Assembly (NCBI GenBank): GCA_936432065.2 | Contig: OW386286.2 | Coordinates: 20,023,179 to 20,087,178, forward strand | Length of the DNA: 64,000 nt | Source of the DNA: Rutpela maculata | Lineage: Eukaryota > Arthropoda > Insecta > Coleoptera > Cerambycidae | Direction: 5' to 3' | Shown here: piece after piece, positions 52,399 through 63,188 of the stretch | How the letters are laid out: each line of letters opens with the position of its first letter | Numbering within the stretch: the first letter of the stretch is position 1 | Made by a program: the position numbers and the translations under genes | The notes under the pieces: generated by a model | Seen by the model: the letters and a program-made list of their open reading frames with translations, nothing else | The model's database searches: none | Told to the model about the DNA's origin: nothing

Positions 52399-53301
52399 AT
52401 GGGTGAAAACGAACCTCTATCAAATAAACAAATACTAGATACTTTATTGAAGGCAATCAATAGTATCAAAGACGAAGGCAAGGCGAATAAGGAAGAGCTA
52501 AAAAGGGAAATAAAAGAGGAGAGTCACGCATTGTTAAAAAAACTAGAAGATAACACAAATCATATAAACATATTATCACAAAAATATAACGCCCTTGAAA
52601 ACAGATGTATAAATTTGGAAAGAATACTTAGAAAAAATAATATTATAATTTTTGGATTAGCTATTCCAAAAGGAGCAGATTTGCTACATGTCACTTTAAA
52701 TAAGCTACAACATCTACTAGGTGTGCAATTGCAAGAGGGAGATATTAATAACATATACCAACTAAAAAGTGATACAACTCCCCCTATAAAAATTGAATTC
52801 GTAACATTCCTAAAAAAGGACTTAATCTTTAAAAACTGTGGCAAGTTAAAAGGCACGAAAATATTTATCGCCCACGATTTATGCCCTGAGGATAGAAAGG
52901 ACCAGAAAGTACTATCTGACCATCTCAAAATTGCAAGATCCAAAAACTACTCAGCCAAGATAAAAGGCAAAAAGCTAGAAATAAACGGCGAGGTTTACAC
53001 GACAGAACAACTCCAGCAACTAGAAATAGAGAATTCAACACAGAAAACGTATGAAGAAAACCTGTCATCAGTAACGAGCCGAAGAAGTCGTACTAGCTCT
53101 CCAACATCCATAAAAAAAGAAAATATCCCACCTAAACTAGTAACAGTTAACCAGGACAATAATAAGAAGACAGAAAAAGGAGAAACGTCACTTGTATATA
53201 AAGCAAAAGAAGAAGGGAAGAATAGAAATCAAAGGACTAGTTCGACAGGCAGTGCAAAAAGTAACAAAGGTGAAAGACAATTAAGGCCAACAAGGAAGTA
53301 A
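52399..53301 (+). CDS. Non-LTR ORF1 protein (L1 ORF1p-like, coiled coil + RNA-binding domain)
   Basis: The 300-residue intact frame starts MGENEPLSNKQILDTLLKAI. Residues about 20-85 form a heptad-rich coiled coil (EELKREIKEESHALLKKLED; ENRCINLERILRKN). Residues 85-130 (NNIIIFGLAIPKGADLLHVT) hold the RNA-recognition-like fold, and residues 140-210 (TPPIKIEFVTFLKKDLIFKN; EDRKDQKVLSDHLKIARSK) correspond to the L1-type C-terminal domain. A basic, Ser/Lys-rich tail ends PTRK. It binds the element RNA and makes the RNP. Complete length for the family; the same type of protein is truncated at 783-1595. Confidence 0.87.
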   Translation: MGENEPLSNKQILDTLLKAINSIKDEGKANKEELKREIKEESHALLKKLEDNTNHINILSQKYNALENRCINLERILRKNNIIIFGLAIPKGADLLHVTLNKLQHLLGVQLQEGDINNIYQLKSDTTPPIKIEFVTFLKKDLIFKNCGKLKGTKIFIAHDLCPEDRKDQKVLSDHLKIARSKNYSAKIKGKKLEINGEVYTTEQLQQLEIENSTQKTYEENLSSVTSRRSRTSSPTSIKKENIPPKLVTVNQDNNKKTEKGETSLVYKAKEEGKNRNQRTSSTGSAKSNKGERQLRPTRK

Positions 53302-53510
53302 GAATAACTGAATACCTGTGAATAATAAGGTATAAAAAAAATATACAATATAAGTTTTTAGTGTATCAATTTTTATTCACTTTTAATTTTTAATTTTTAC
53401 TTTTTTTTTTCCATATTTCTTTTTTTTCTCCTCTTTTTTTATTATTATTATCAACTGATTTGTTCCTCTTGTTTATTGTTAAGTTGTATTAGATTTACGA
53501 TTAGAAAATA

Positions 53511-54491
53511 ATGGACAATTATATACGAGATTTTCATATTGAAGAAATAACAACGATTGAAGCAAATACCATACCAGAATTAAAAGCGTGCCTTACAGAA
53601 ACAAAAAATTGTCTCACAATATTTCATACAAATATAAGAAGTATATCAAAAAATTTCAATGAGCTTGAAGTAATACTCAATGAATTTAATGAATTATATG
53701 ATATAATTGTTTTAACAGAAACATGGTCTGTGGGTAATGACGATTTATTTAATTTACAAAACTATAAAAAAATTTATAATAAAGGAAACGTAAACAAAAA
53801 CGACGGTGTTATAGTATATGTAAAAAACAAACATAAATTTGAGGCAAAAATAGTTAATATTTCAAATATAAATTGTATCAGAATAACAATAGCAACTGAT
53901 AATAACAAGAAAACGTCAAACACAGCTATATATAAACCACACACAATTAATACACTCTCATTCATTCAAGAACTAGAAACTTTTGTTACTAACAAAGACA
54001 AGAATAATACGGAAATTATAGTAGGAGATATGAATATAAATATATTAGAGAATACGGAGGCTAGCCATGAATATTTAAATATTCTTTACGAAAATGGTTA
54101 TAAATCACTAATCAACAAGCATACTAGAATAGAAAATAACTCCCAATCCTGTATTGATCATATTTTTTTTTAAAGTAATTACATCACGGTAGATGAATTG
54201 CTGCCAATAATTTTACACTCTAAAATAACAGATCATTTCCCAACAATATTAAAAATTAACGATAATAACTTCAAATCAAGACAAACACAGTTGACAAAAA
54301 CATTCTTAGATTATAAAAAAATATGTAGAATCATAAACCAGAACACATTTGAAAATATTTACATGCAAGATACAGTGGAGGGAGCCACCCAAATATTCAT
54401 AAATACAATCAAAGAGGCTGTAGAAATGTCAACACGAACAATTACAATAAAACAAACGGTAAAAAAAAACCTTGGATCACAGAGGGCTTAA
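53511..54491 (+). CDS. ORF2 endonuclease domain of LINE no. 3 (one in-frame stop)
   Basis: From a plausible start at 53511: IFHTNIRSISKNFNELEVIL, VLTETWSVGNDDLFNLQNYK, GVIVYVKNKHKF, EIIVGDMNINILENTEASHE and CIDHIFF, covering the APE-type endonuclease including the GDMN and DHI boxes. A TAA at 54171-54173 interrupts; the frame continues in register (SNYITVDELLPIILHSKITD, 54174 on) until the A-run at 54461-54469, where a 1-base loss shifts it to a stop at 54489-54491. The two lesions are the only ones seen in this half. Confidence 0.85.
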
Positions 54492-54517
54492 TAAAGTCAA
54501 TACATGTCAGAGATAAA

Positions 54518-56434
54518 TTGTATAATGTGTACAGAAAAAACCCAAATGTAGATTCGCTTAAAGAATACAAAGATTATAGAAACAAACTAAATAAATTAAT
54601 TACAAAATCGAAACAAAATTATTACAAAGATGTCATTATCCAAAATAAAAACAATAGCAAGAAAATTTGGCACCTAATGAGAGAATATACAAACAGTCCA
54701 CAAACAAACAATAACGACATAATTGAAATAAAAAATAAATATAACATAAATGTTACGGATGGAAAAGAAATTGCGCAAATATTTAATAATCACTATGCTA
54801 CTGTTGGTGAAAAAATGGCACAGAAAATAAAAAAAGATTGGCAATCCGATCAAAATGAACAAACACAACCTAATAACCCCTACACAATATTTTTAAACCC
54901 GGTTAATGAAAATGAACTGATTGAGATAATAATGTCACTTAAGAATGACTCAGCGCCCGGTGCTGATGGTATAACAACTAAAATTCTAAAAGAGTTATCT
55001 CAAATCATAAGTAAACCCCTAACATACCTAATAAACCTTATTTTTGAGACAGGGGATTGTCCATCCCAATTTAAAGAAGCCCTGATAACACCAATTTATA
55101 AATCAGGTGACAGTCAAATAGTTGATAATTACAGGCCCATTAGTTTGTTATCCAATGTTGCTAAAATATTTGAAAAAGCATTAAAAACTAGGCTAGTTAG
55201 TTTCATGGAACGTTACAACTTATTGTCTAAGAAGCAATATGGTTTCCGTAAGAACATGTCAATCAATGATGCAATAGCCAATTTAACGAAAAAAATTTAT
55301 AATTGTTTAGACTTAGCCAAACCATGTGCAGGAGTTTTCATTGACTTGGCAAAAGCTTTCGACACGGTAAGCCATGAATTACTTCTACGCAAAATCCAAA
55401 ATATAGGAATACGGGGACAGACTTTCAAGTTACTTAGCAGCTACTTGGAAAACAGATATCAATCGGTAAAAATAGGCACCAATATCAGTGATAAACAAAA
55501 AATAACATTTGGTATCCCACAAGGAACTGTTCTGGGACCTATTTTATTCATAATATATCTAAATGATCTTCTTAACCTAGACTGTTACGGAGACATAGTG
55601 TCATATGCTGATGACACTGTACTATTCGTAGAAGGAGAGACTTGGGCTGAAATAAATAAAAAAATAAAGGAAGATTTAAACAAAATAACAAAATGGTTTG
55701 ATAATAACTTGCTAACGATTAACTTAAATAAAACAATGTATATACCATTTTCGAGTTACAACAGGGGTTTACCATCCTATACAACTATCGATGTTGAACT
55801 CAAACATAGGAATACTATATGGAATTTGGAAAACTCGGAATATGTTAAATATCTTGGAATAATTGTAGATAATCATTTGAGATGGAATCACCACATTGAA
55901 AACTTAGTCAGGAAGTTGAGATCGCTATCCTACATGTTTCAAAAATTAAAGTATATTTTGAGTATCCACGAACTTAAATCCGTTTACTATGCGTTAGTAC
56001 AATCACTGCTCACTTACGGTATTATTGGCTGGGGTGGAGCATACTCAAATGTAATAAAACCTCTGGAAGTCATACAAAAACGAATACTCAAAATCATTTT
56101 TAATTTTCCGGCAAGGTTTTCAACTGAGGAGCTTTTTAAACATACCAAAATATGTGACGTAAGAAACCTTTTTTATTTAACTGCGTTAACAAATATGTCA
56201 AAACACAAATTAATAACGGATTCTATCTCACATATACATAATACAAGACACAAAACACAAAAATATCTATTATTACCCAAAAAAAGTAAGACCATTGGAC
56301 AGAGAGTGTACCACTACATTGGTATAAAAGTGTACAATCTTCTACCACCCGAATTAAAGGAAATAATATATAAAAAGTCCTCAAAAATAAAACTTCGCCA
56401 GTGGTTAATTGAAACTAAACCTACGATTTTATGA
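54518..56434 (+). CDS. ORF2 reverse transcriptase of LINE no. 3
   Basis: The 638-residue frame continues the endonuclease ORF after the 1-base shift. RT motifs in order: LKNDSAPGADGITTKILKEL, NYRPISLLSNVAKIFEK, YGFRKNMSINDAI, GVFIDLAKAFDTVSHELLLR, FGIPQGTVLGPILFIIYLND and VSYADDTVLFVEG with YADD at residues 363-366 (55604-55615). The thumb and C-terminal region follow: VKYLGIIVDNHLRWNHHIEN, YGIIGWGGAYSNVIKPLEVI, QKRILKIIFNFPARFSTEEL. It ends at a natural stop after LRQWLIETKPTIL. The first Met is not the start: the true frame reaches back to about 54470. Confidence 0.9.
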   Translation: MYNVYRKNPNVDSLKEYKDYRNKLNKLITKSKQNYYKDVIIQNKNNSKKIWHLMREYTNSPQTNNNDIIEIKNKYNINVTDGKEIAQIFNNHYATVGEKMAQKIKKDWQSDQNEQTQPNNPYTIFLNPVNENELIEIIMSLKNDSAPGADGITTKILKELSQIISKPLTYLINLIFETGDCPSQFKEALITPIYKSGDSQIVDNYRPISLLSNVAKIFEKALKTRLVSFMERYNLLSKKQYGFRKNMSINDAIANLTKKIYNCLDLAKPCAGVFIDLAKAFDTVSHELLLRKIQNIGIRGQTFKLLSSYLENRYQSVKIGTNISDKQKITFGIPQGTVLGPILFIIYLNDLLNLDCYGDIVSYADDTVLFVEGETWAEINKKIKEDLNKITKWFDNNLLTINLNKTMYIPFSSYNRGLPSYTTIDVELKHRNTIWNLENSEYVKYLGIIVDNHLRWNHHIENLVRKLRSLSYMFQKLKYILSIHELKSVYYALVQSLLTYGIIGWGGAYSNVIKPLEVIQKRILKIIFNFPARFSTEELFKHTKICDVRNLFYLTALTNMSKHKLITDSISHIHNTRHKTQKYLLLPKKSKTIGQRVYHYIGIKVYNLLPPELKEIIYKKSSKIKLRQWLIETKPTIL

Positions 56435-56916
56435 AAGCTCATTATTATATCCGCTTTTCTGCTTTTTACCTTTTTCTTTTGTGGGGTAAATACACATTTG
56501 ACTGAATCGTTGTTATTTATTTATATATATTTGCATTCCTTATGTATATGTTTATATATTTTGTTTCTTCCCTTTTCATAAGATATGTGTACGTATAATG
56601 TATACACATGTTTACGTATTGTATAATACTTAAATATCACTTTAGTCACCTATTATTATTTGATTTTCTTATTGTTATTTCAGTATTTTATTATATTTAA
56701 TATAGCAATAGTGTTGAAAAAATATATTACTCCCTAGGAATTCGAGGCCTACAGTCAAGTTTTTTCGAAAACTTAAGGAAGTCTCGGACACCTACTTTTA
56801 GTAACTATTATAGTTTGCCACTATTCTCAATATTTATTTACACTGTTATCTAATTAATATATGCGTATGTGCTATGTAAATTAATGTAAATAAATATTAT
56901 TATTATTATTATTATT
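56435..56916 (+). other. 3' untranslated region of LINE no. 3 and (ATT)n tail
   Basis: AT-rich with a possible polyadenylation word gtaaataaa just before the (ATT)n run (56886-56914). Confidence 0.6.
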
Positions 56917-57351
56917 AATTATTTTGTTGTAAAATCAATTCAAACTAGTACAATACATTATTCTGAACAAAAAATGAAGAATAATTTTTTTTCGTTTGAG
57001 AGTCCCTTTTGCAGATAAAAATTATTTTTAGTTCAAAAAAATTGCTTTTTTTTTGGCCCCTATCTCAAACACCTTTGATCCCACTACGTTGTAATCTTGT
57101 ACAAATGGGTTTCTAAAGGTGCTGATTAAGAATATTTTACTAGTTTTTTTCTAAAAAAATCGCTAATACTTTTTTTTTGAAAACAGACCTTTTCTACATC
57201 CTAGGATCGGACGCCTCTGACTAAAATCAAATGCGGTTACGTCTAAAGACTCATTTTATAGGTATATATTCACCACCAAAATTTCAAAAAATTCGGATAT
57301 CAGATAAGCTAGATATGGGGGGTGGCTCCATGAAAAGTGCGACACGCTGTA

Positions 57352-57697
57352 TATAGGCAGATACAGGCAGCTCCTTTGAGGAGGGGGCAGGGGCAGCAGG
57401 CATGATTTCTCGAGGTGGGTCTGTTCGAAAATCTACTTATTTTGACTAGTTCTATTCATGGTTAAAAGGATTTGCTATTACTCAAAAGTAGAAATATCAA
57501 AACACCTAATTCACTAAGAAATAACTCGTTTTTTGATTATAATGACCTTTTGAGTAGGACATTTTTTGACGGCTTTGAGATTTTGAAACATCAGTATATC
57601 ATCATTAATTTTATATCAAATTCAGCTTGTAACAACGAAACCTCCCACAGAACTTATTTTTAGGCGTATATCTGGGCACCGAGCACTCTACTATAAA
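57352..57697. other. Unique stretch between foldback and HINE-like repeat
   Basis: No gene recognised. Confidence 0.4.
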
Positions 57698-58294
57698 GCT
57701 TAGAATGTCGAGATTTTAAGTTTGAGCAAAAAAAATTCTGTCTGTCGGTTTGACTCTGGAACCGTTTAAGATATTGACTTGAAATTTGGTACACGTATGT
57801 ATTTTGACGAGATCTGGAACTATATTATATTTTCATATTATTCCGTTGAAGGGTTGGGGGGTAAATTGGGGTAAATAGGTAAATCAAGCAGGTAAAAGTC
57901 CATAAAATTGGTATTTAGTATATATAAGAGAAGCTAATGTCTCAAAAAAATTTGGCATTAGCCACCCTCATTACTACGCCCATCCCATTATAAAGGGGGG
58001 TGAAAAAAAAATTGTGATTTAGTGTGTATACAAGAACCACAGGTCTCAAAATATTTTTTTTACTTCATCCATCCCCACTACATCCATTTCCTATCAGCAC
58101 CACCACCATCAGCACGCCCACCCCACTACCGATGTGGGATATCGTTTTATGGGTTTTTGGAGTAGACGATTTCAAATATTATATTATTAAAGTTCCATAA
58201 ACAATTATTTCCACATACAACATTTTTTCGTTGTGAGAGACTTCGGTAGCAAATCTGGATGTGGAAGTTGTGATTCATTGGGCAGCGGTTTTTT
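57698..58294 (+). mobile_element. HINE-like repeat, copy g (5'-truncated)
   Basis: It starts within the agcttagaatgtcgag word and lacks the left hairpin. It has a small ctgtctgtcgg block, the C-rich middle and the end gcagcggttttt. Confidence 0.78.
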
Positions 58295-59505
<1,211 letters not shown>

Positions 59506-60228
59506 AAACCGCTGCCCAAGGAATCACTACTTCCACATCCAGATTCTCTATCCAAGTCACTCACAACGAAAAAACTTTGTATGTGAAAATAATTGTTTAT
59601 GGAACTTTAATAATATAATATTTGAAATCCTCTACCCCAAAAACCCATAAAACGATACCCCACATCGGTAGTGGGGTGGGGGGTGGTGATAGAGGGGTGA
59701 TAGTGGGGGGTCGATGAAGTAAAAAAATATTTTGAGGTTTCTGGTTCCTGTACATACACTAAATCACAATTTTTTTCATCCCCTTTAATCAGGGGGTGGG
59801 GGTGGTAATGGGGGTGGCTAATGCCAACATTTTTTTGAGACCTTAGCTTCTCTTGTATATACTAAATACCAATTTTATGGACTCTTACCTGCTTGATTGA
59901 CCTATTTACCCCCCAACCCTTCGACGGAACAAGATGAAAATATAATCTAGTTCTAGATCTCGATAAAGTACATATGTGTACCAAATTTCAAGTCAATATC
60001 TTAAACGGTTCCAGAGTAAACGTGCGCACAAAAAAAAGTTACAGACAGACCGACAGACCGACAGACCGACAGACCGACAGACCGACAGACAGACCGACAG
60101 ACAGACAGAAATTTTTTTTTCGCTCAAACTTAAAATCTCGACGTTTCATGACATTTTAAGTCTATTTGGACAATAAAAATTTTTAAAAATTTTTTTGTCG
60201 TTACTATACTTCCACTGGACGTGGAAGT
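59506..60228 (-). mobile_element. HINE-like repeat, copy h (full length, inverted)
   Basis: The minus-strand counterpart of copy e. Its 3' end (aaaccgctgcccaaggaatc) is at 59506 and its 5' hairpin at 60228. The GTCT-type array is at 60047-60110 (gacagaccgacag on the plus strand). Confidence 0.8.
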
Positions 60229-60800
60229 AAAATGGACTACTACTGCTGTGCGACGTATCCTTAACGCTCTCACATTGTTCTAGCTATCGCCTTCGGTTAG
60301 CCGACTCCACTGCACCGGGGGATAAAATATCACTTCACGCTCTAGTTACTCAAATATCTAAATGTTTCAATAGGTTCTCCAATCCCAATACGCTCTATAA
60401 CGATTTTTAATAGGTCAACATGACAATGAGATCTGGAATAGCAAACTATTTTTATTAAAACGCCGAAATGTCAATTATTTATTATCTTTTAAGTAAAGGA
60501 ATTCTATTATTCGAGGCAGAAATTTTAAGGTTAAAGTGAAACACTTAAAAAATTTACGGGATAAAAATGTTTTCAAAGCAGCATTATTCAGATAGAATTT
60601 ATCAACAGACTGGGGACCCAGGCAGTTATTCCAGTTACTCCAAATTTTGCTTTGGATTTTACCATTACATATTTCCATAGTGACGAGAATTTTTCAAATA
60701 ACTACATCTCCAAAATTATTGGAAGGCATTAGAATATAAATCAACGGTTTTGAGTCAAGTACCAATAAAAAGAAATAATAAAAAAGTTTTATATGCTTAC
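60229..60800. other. Intron of the LITAF-domain gene, 5' part
   Basis: No coding sequence recognised. It begins immediately downstream (minus strand) of the donor of the exon 60801-60948. Confidence 0.45.
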
Positions 60801-60948
60801 CCAAAAAGACACAATAGTAAAGCAAACAGATGGGTTTTTGTAGTCGCTTCTGTTTCTACTGTAGTCACTACTTGTGCGTGGCAAGAAGGACAAGTCACGG
60901 AAGATGGTTGTGGCCCCAAAATTAAAGGTGCTGTGTGCGTCACTATCA
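60801..60948 (-). CDS. LITAF-domain gene, internal exon (gene 1)
   Basis: A 148-base exon between an acceptor (ctgcttacag, AG complement at 60949-60950) and a donor (GTAAGC, complement at 60795-60800). It encodes IVTHTAPLILGPQPSSVTCP then SCHAQVVTTVETEATTKTHL and FALLLCLFG: the first CP-S-C zinc knuckle and the first half of the hydrophobic LITAF helix. It starts with two bases of a codon and ends in phase 2. The terminal exon 33127-33229 supplies the matching phase and the second knuckle, giving a complete LITAF domain. Upstream exons (Pro-rich N-terminus) are not identified. Confidence 0.88.
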
Positions 60949-61230
60949 CTGTAAGCAGAATAAACATATTATACACGTGTTTCATGTTTAAAAAACTGTA
61001 TTAATTGGAGATGCCAAAAATACAGCAATAGTGATGTGGTAAATAATTAAATTAAAAAAATAAATAATTTATTCGTGCTGAGAACCAACGGTTTTACACA
61101 AGTCAGAAGTACCAAGATTGTATATTACAACATGCAAAGGCAGAACACACTGAAAATAAGTTAACATATAGTAACATCACATAAAAATTAATCAAATGCT
61201 CCACTCAACGGAATTTGTTTAATTTTATAG
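60949..61230. other. Flank upstream of the LITAF exon
   Basis: Presumably the preceding intron. No exon recognised. Confidence 0.4.
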
Positions 61231-61755
61231 CAGGGTTGGTATGTTTACAACAAAATGTTTTAAACAAGATGTTTAAAACATGTTTAAAACTTCGCACCGA
61301 GTTTTAAACAAATGTTTAAAACATTTAATACACAATGCGATGTTTTAAACAAATGTGTTATTTTGGAGTTTGTGGAAAAGCTGGAAAAGTGCCAATGATG
61401 GTCCATTCCGAGATAATTCCGATATAAACAGAAAAAACACACTCTCAAAAAAATAGCTTCTGTAGTCTTACTCATATGAGTCAAATGGTCAATGGTCACA
61501 TGCACTAAACTGAGCATTTTATTTGTGGAGTGCTGTAAAATCCGTTTATCAGCGCCATCTGGCCTCGAGTGGTAGTAGTAGCAGACGCAGTAACTTGGCA
61601 TCATTTAATTTTAGTTGAATAGAGTTTTAAACCTGTTTTAAACATACCGTTTAAAACATTGAAAAAAACTGTTTTATACAAAAAAAAATGTTTAACACAA
61701 AAAAAATAGTTTTTTTGTTTAAAATGGAAAAAACCCGTTTTTTTTTCGAACCCCG
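61231..61755. mobile_element. Non-autonomous hAT MITE with 8-bp target duplication
   Basis: A 525-bp element starting cagggttggtatgttta and ending ttcgaaccccg. A perfect 8-bp duplication ttttatag flanks it (61223-61230 and 61756-61763). The interior carries many tttaaac-type palindromic words (about 61258-61350, 61620-61720). No ORF. Confidence 0.8.
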
Positions 61756-61763
61756 TTTTATAG

Positions 61764-61989
61764 TGAAACTTGCTTTCCTGTAACCTCTAATTATTGAGCC
61801 ATAATAATTTGTTGCATTTCGACTTTTTTCTAACCTAGGAAAATCTAAGTGAATCTCATTTCTCTGCCTACTGCTGTGTTTATGAATTTCACCATGAGAC
61901 ATAATTATTCAATTTTTTAACATTATTAAGGGCTGTGATAATGAAATAACTAAAAACAGTCAAGATATTCAGCTCGCTAAATTTCTGTT
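61764..61989. other. Non-coding stretch
   Basis: No gene recognised. Confidence 0.4.
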
Positions 61990-62810
61990 TGACGTCCTTT
62001 TTAAATAGTAAACTTAACATTATTCTCACAACACATCTTTGCAATGAAAATATTCTGTTTAGATGAACTAAATGTCCTCAGGTTATTATGACATAAGAAA
62101 AAATACTTTGAAATAGCTAGATATAAACAAACCATTCTTGTCACACTCAGAGGTAACTCAGGCTTTAGATTCATAACTAGATACACTCCATTGGACAATT
62201 TACTAGCCAGATAATCTACATGTTGATCCCAGCAAAGCTCAACATCCACAATTACTCCGAAGAACTTAATATTATCGGAATTATCGAAATTATCTAATCT
62301 CCGGGTTGAGAAAATCGTATTTTGTATTTAGGTTTAAGTTGCTTGCTCTGAACCATTCAGAAAACCTCCAAATGTGAGCATTGCATATCCTAATGTAATT
62401 CGTTTTTTTTATTGATACTGGTCGTATTGTGAGCAAATAGTACAACCGAAGTGTCCTTAACGTAGTCAGGCAAATCATTAACGTCAATTTAAAATAAAAA
62501 TGGCCCTAGTACGGAACTTTGTGGAACTCGTTCTCTGTTGGTGATAACGCCATTTCGTTGTATACAGTTATTTGATCCCTGTCACTCAGATGTGATTTTA
62601 AAAGATTAAGTGCTGTAGGTTGAAGACCACAATAGACGTTTTTGAGAGAAAAAAATTTGCCGGAAGCATTTGTGTGACTTGTCACACACACCAAAAACGT
62701 CTATTGTACTTTCAATCACTTTGTTGATTACCATCGTTGTAGATTTACCAGAGCGACATTTAATAGGACCGTACTTTCTTTTGTAGTAATGTTCTAGTGC
62801 CCCTTAAAAC
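61990..62810 (-). pseudogene. Non-LTR reverse transcriptase fragment with a FAHN active site
   Basis: Reading downward in several frames: KYGPIKCRSGKSTTM and TALNLLKSHLSDRDQITVYN, then VPQSSVLGPFLF, DVNDLPDYVKDTSVVLFA and FAHN (62426-62437) where FADD is expected. Then DVELCWDQHVDYLASKLSNG and VYLVMNLKPELPLSVTRMV. One of the two metal-binding Asp residues and its neighbour are replaced (H, N). There are frameshifts and no ORF2 ends. It belongs to the CR1/Jockey-like group by the KL...GVYL..L...L post-RT text. Confidence 0.75.
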
Positions 62811-63188
62811 ATCGTAAAGTACATATATGTGTACTTATTTTTGGTATAAGTGCGCCTATTGAGCCATTGTTCTCAGTTATTAATAACTATTGAAATTCTG
62901 GAAAGAACAATTTAGGTATTCAAACATTACCCAGATAACCAGACAAATAATGTCACAATTGCTGACATTCATGACAAAAAAATATCACTTCATGCACTTG
63001 TCGCATAGCATTATAGAGTGAGATCCCAGAGCCGCCAGACCTATGTCATTTTAACAAAGCTAATATTTTGACAACAAATAGTGTAATATCTAGTTAAGAA
63101 CGTATGCGTATTTGCTAGTTTGAAAGCGGGGCCCTTTTGCAGAAAACAGGTATAAAAGTTACATAAAAATTTTACTCAGTACGTTAAA
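62811..63188. other. AT-rich stretch without a recognised gene
   Basis: No coding block or repeat boundary recognised. Confidence 0.45.

Larger units (their letters stand above)
51834..56916 (+). mobile_element. Non-LTR retrotransposon no. 3 (two-ORF LINE), nearly intact
   Basis: It has a 5' region of about 565 bp, ORF1 (52399-53301), a 209-bp spacer, ORF2 (53511-56434), a 3' region of about 480 bp and an (ATT)n tail (about 56886-56914). It sits in the centre of a foldback; the word aattattt on both edges may be the target duplication. ORF2 is spoiled by one in-frame TAA and one 1-base indel in a run of A, so it was recently intact. Confidence 0.88.
51397..57349. mobile_element. Mariner-like foldback element split by a non-LTR retrotransposon
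   Basis: The arms 51397-51833 and 56918-57349 are inverted copies over about 430 bp. They start cagcgtgtcgcacttttcat on the left, with the inverse on the right ending acacgctg. TA (or TATA) lies outside on both sides (51395-51396 and 57350-57351). The centre is occupied by a LINE (51834-56916). CAG-type termini and a TA target fit Tc1/mariner-type foldbacks. No transposase is visible. Confidence 0.82.

Noticed and set aside
62290..62694. Two separate short frames as independent genes
   Set aside because: Together with frames in between they read as one decayed LINE RT fragment.
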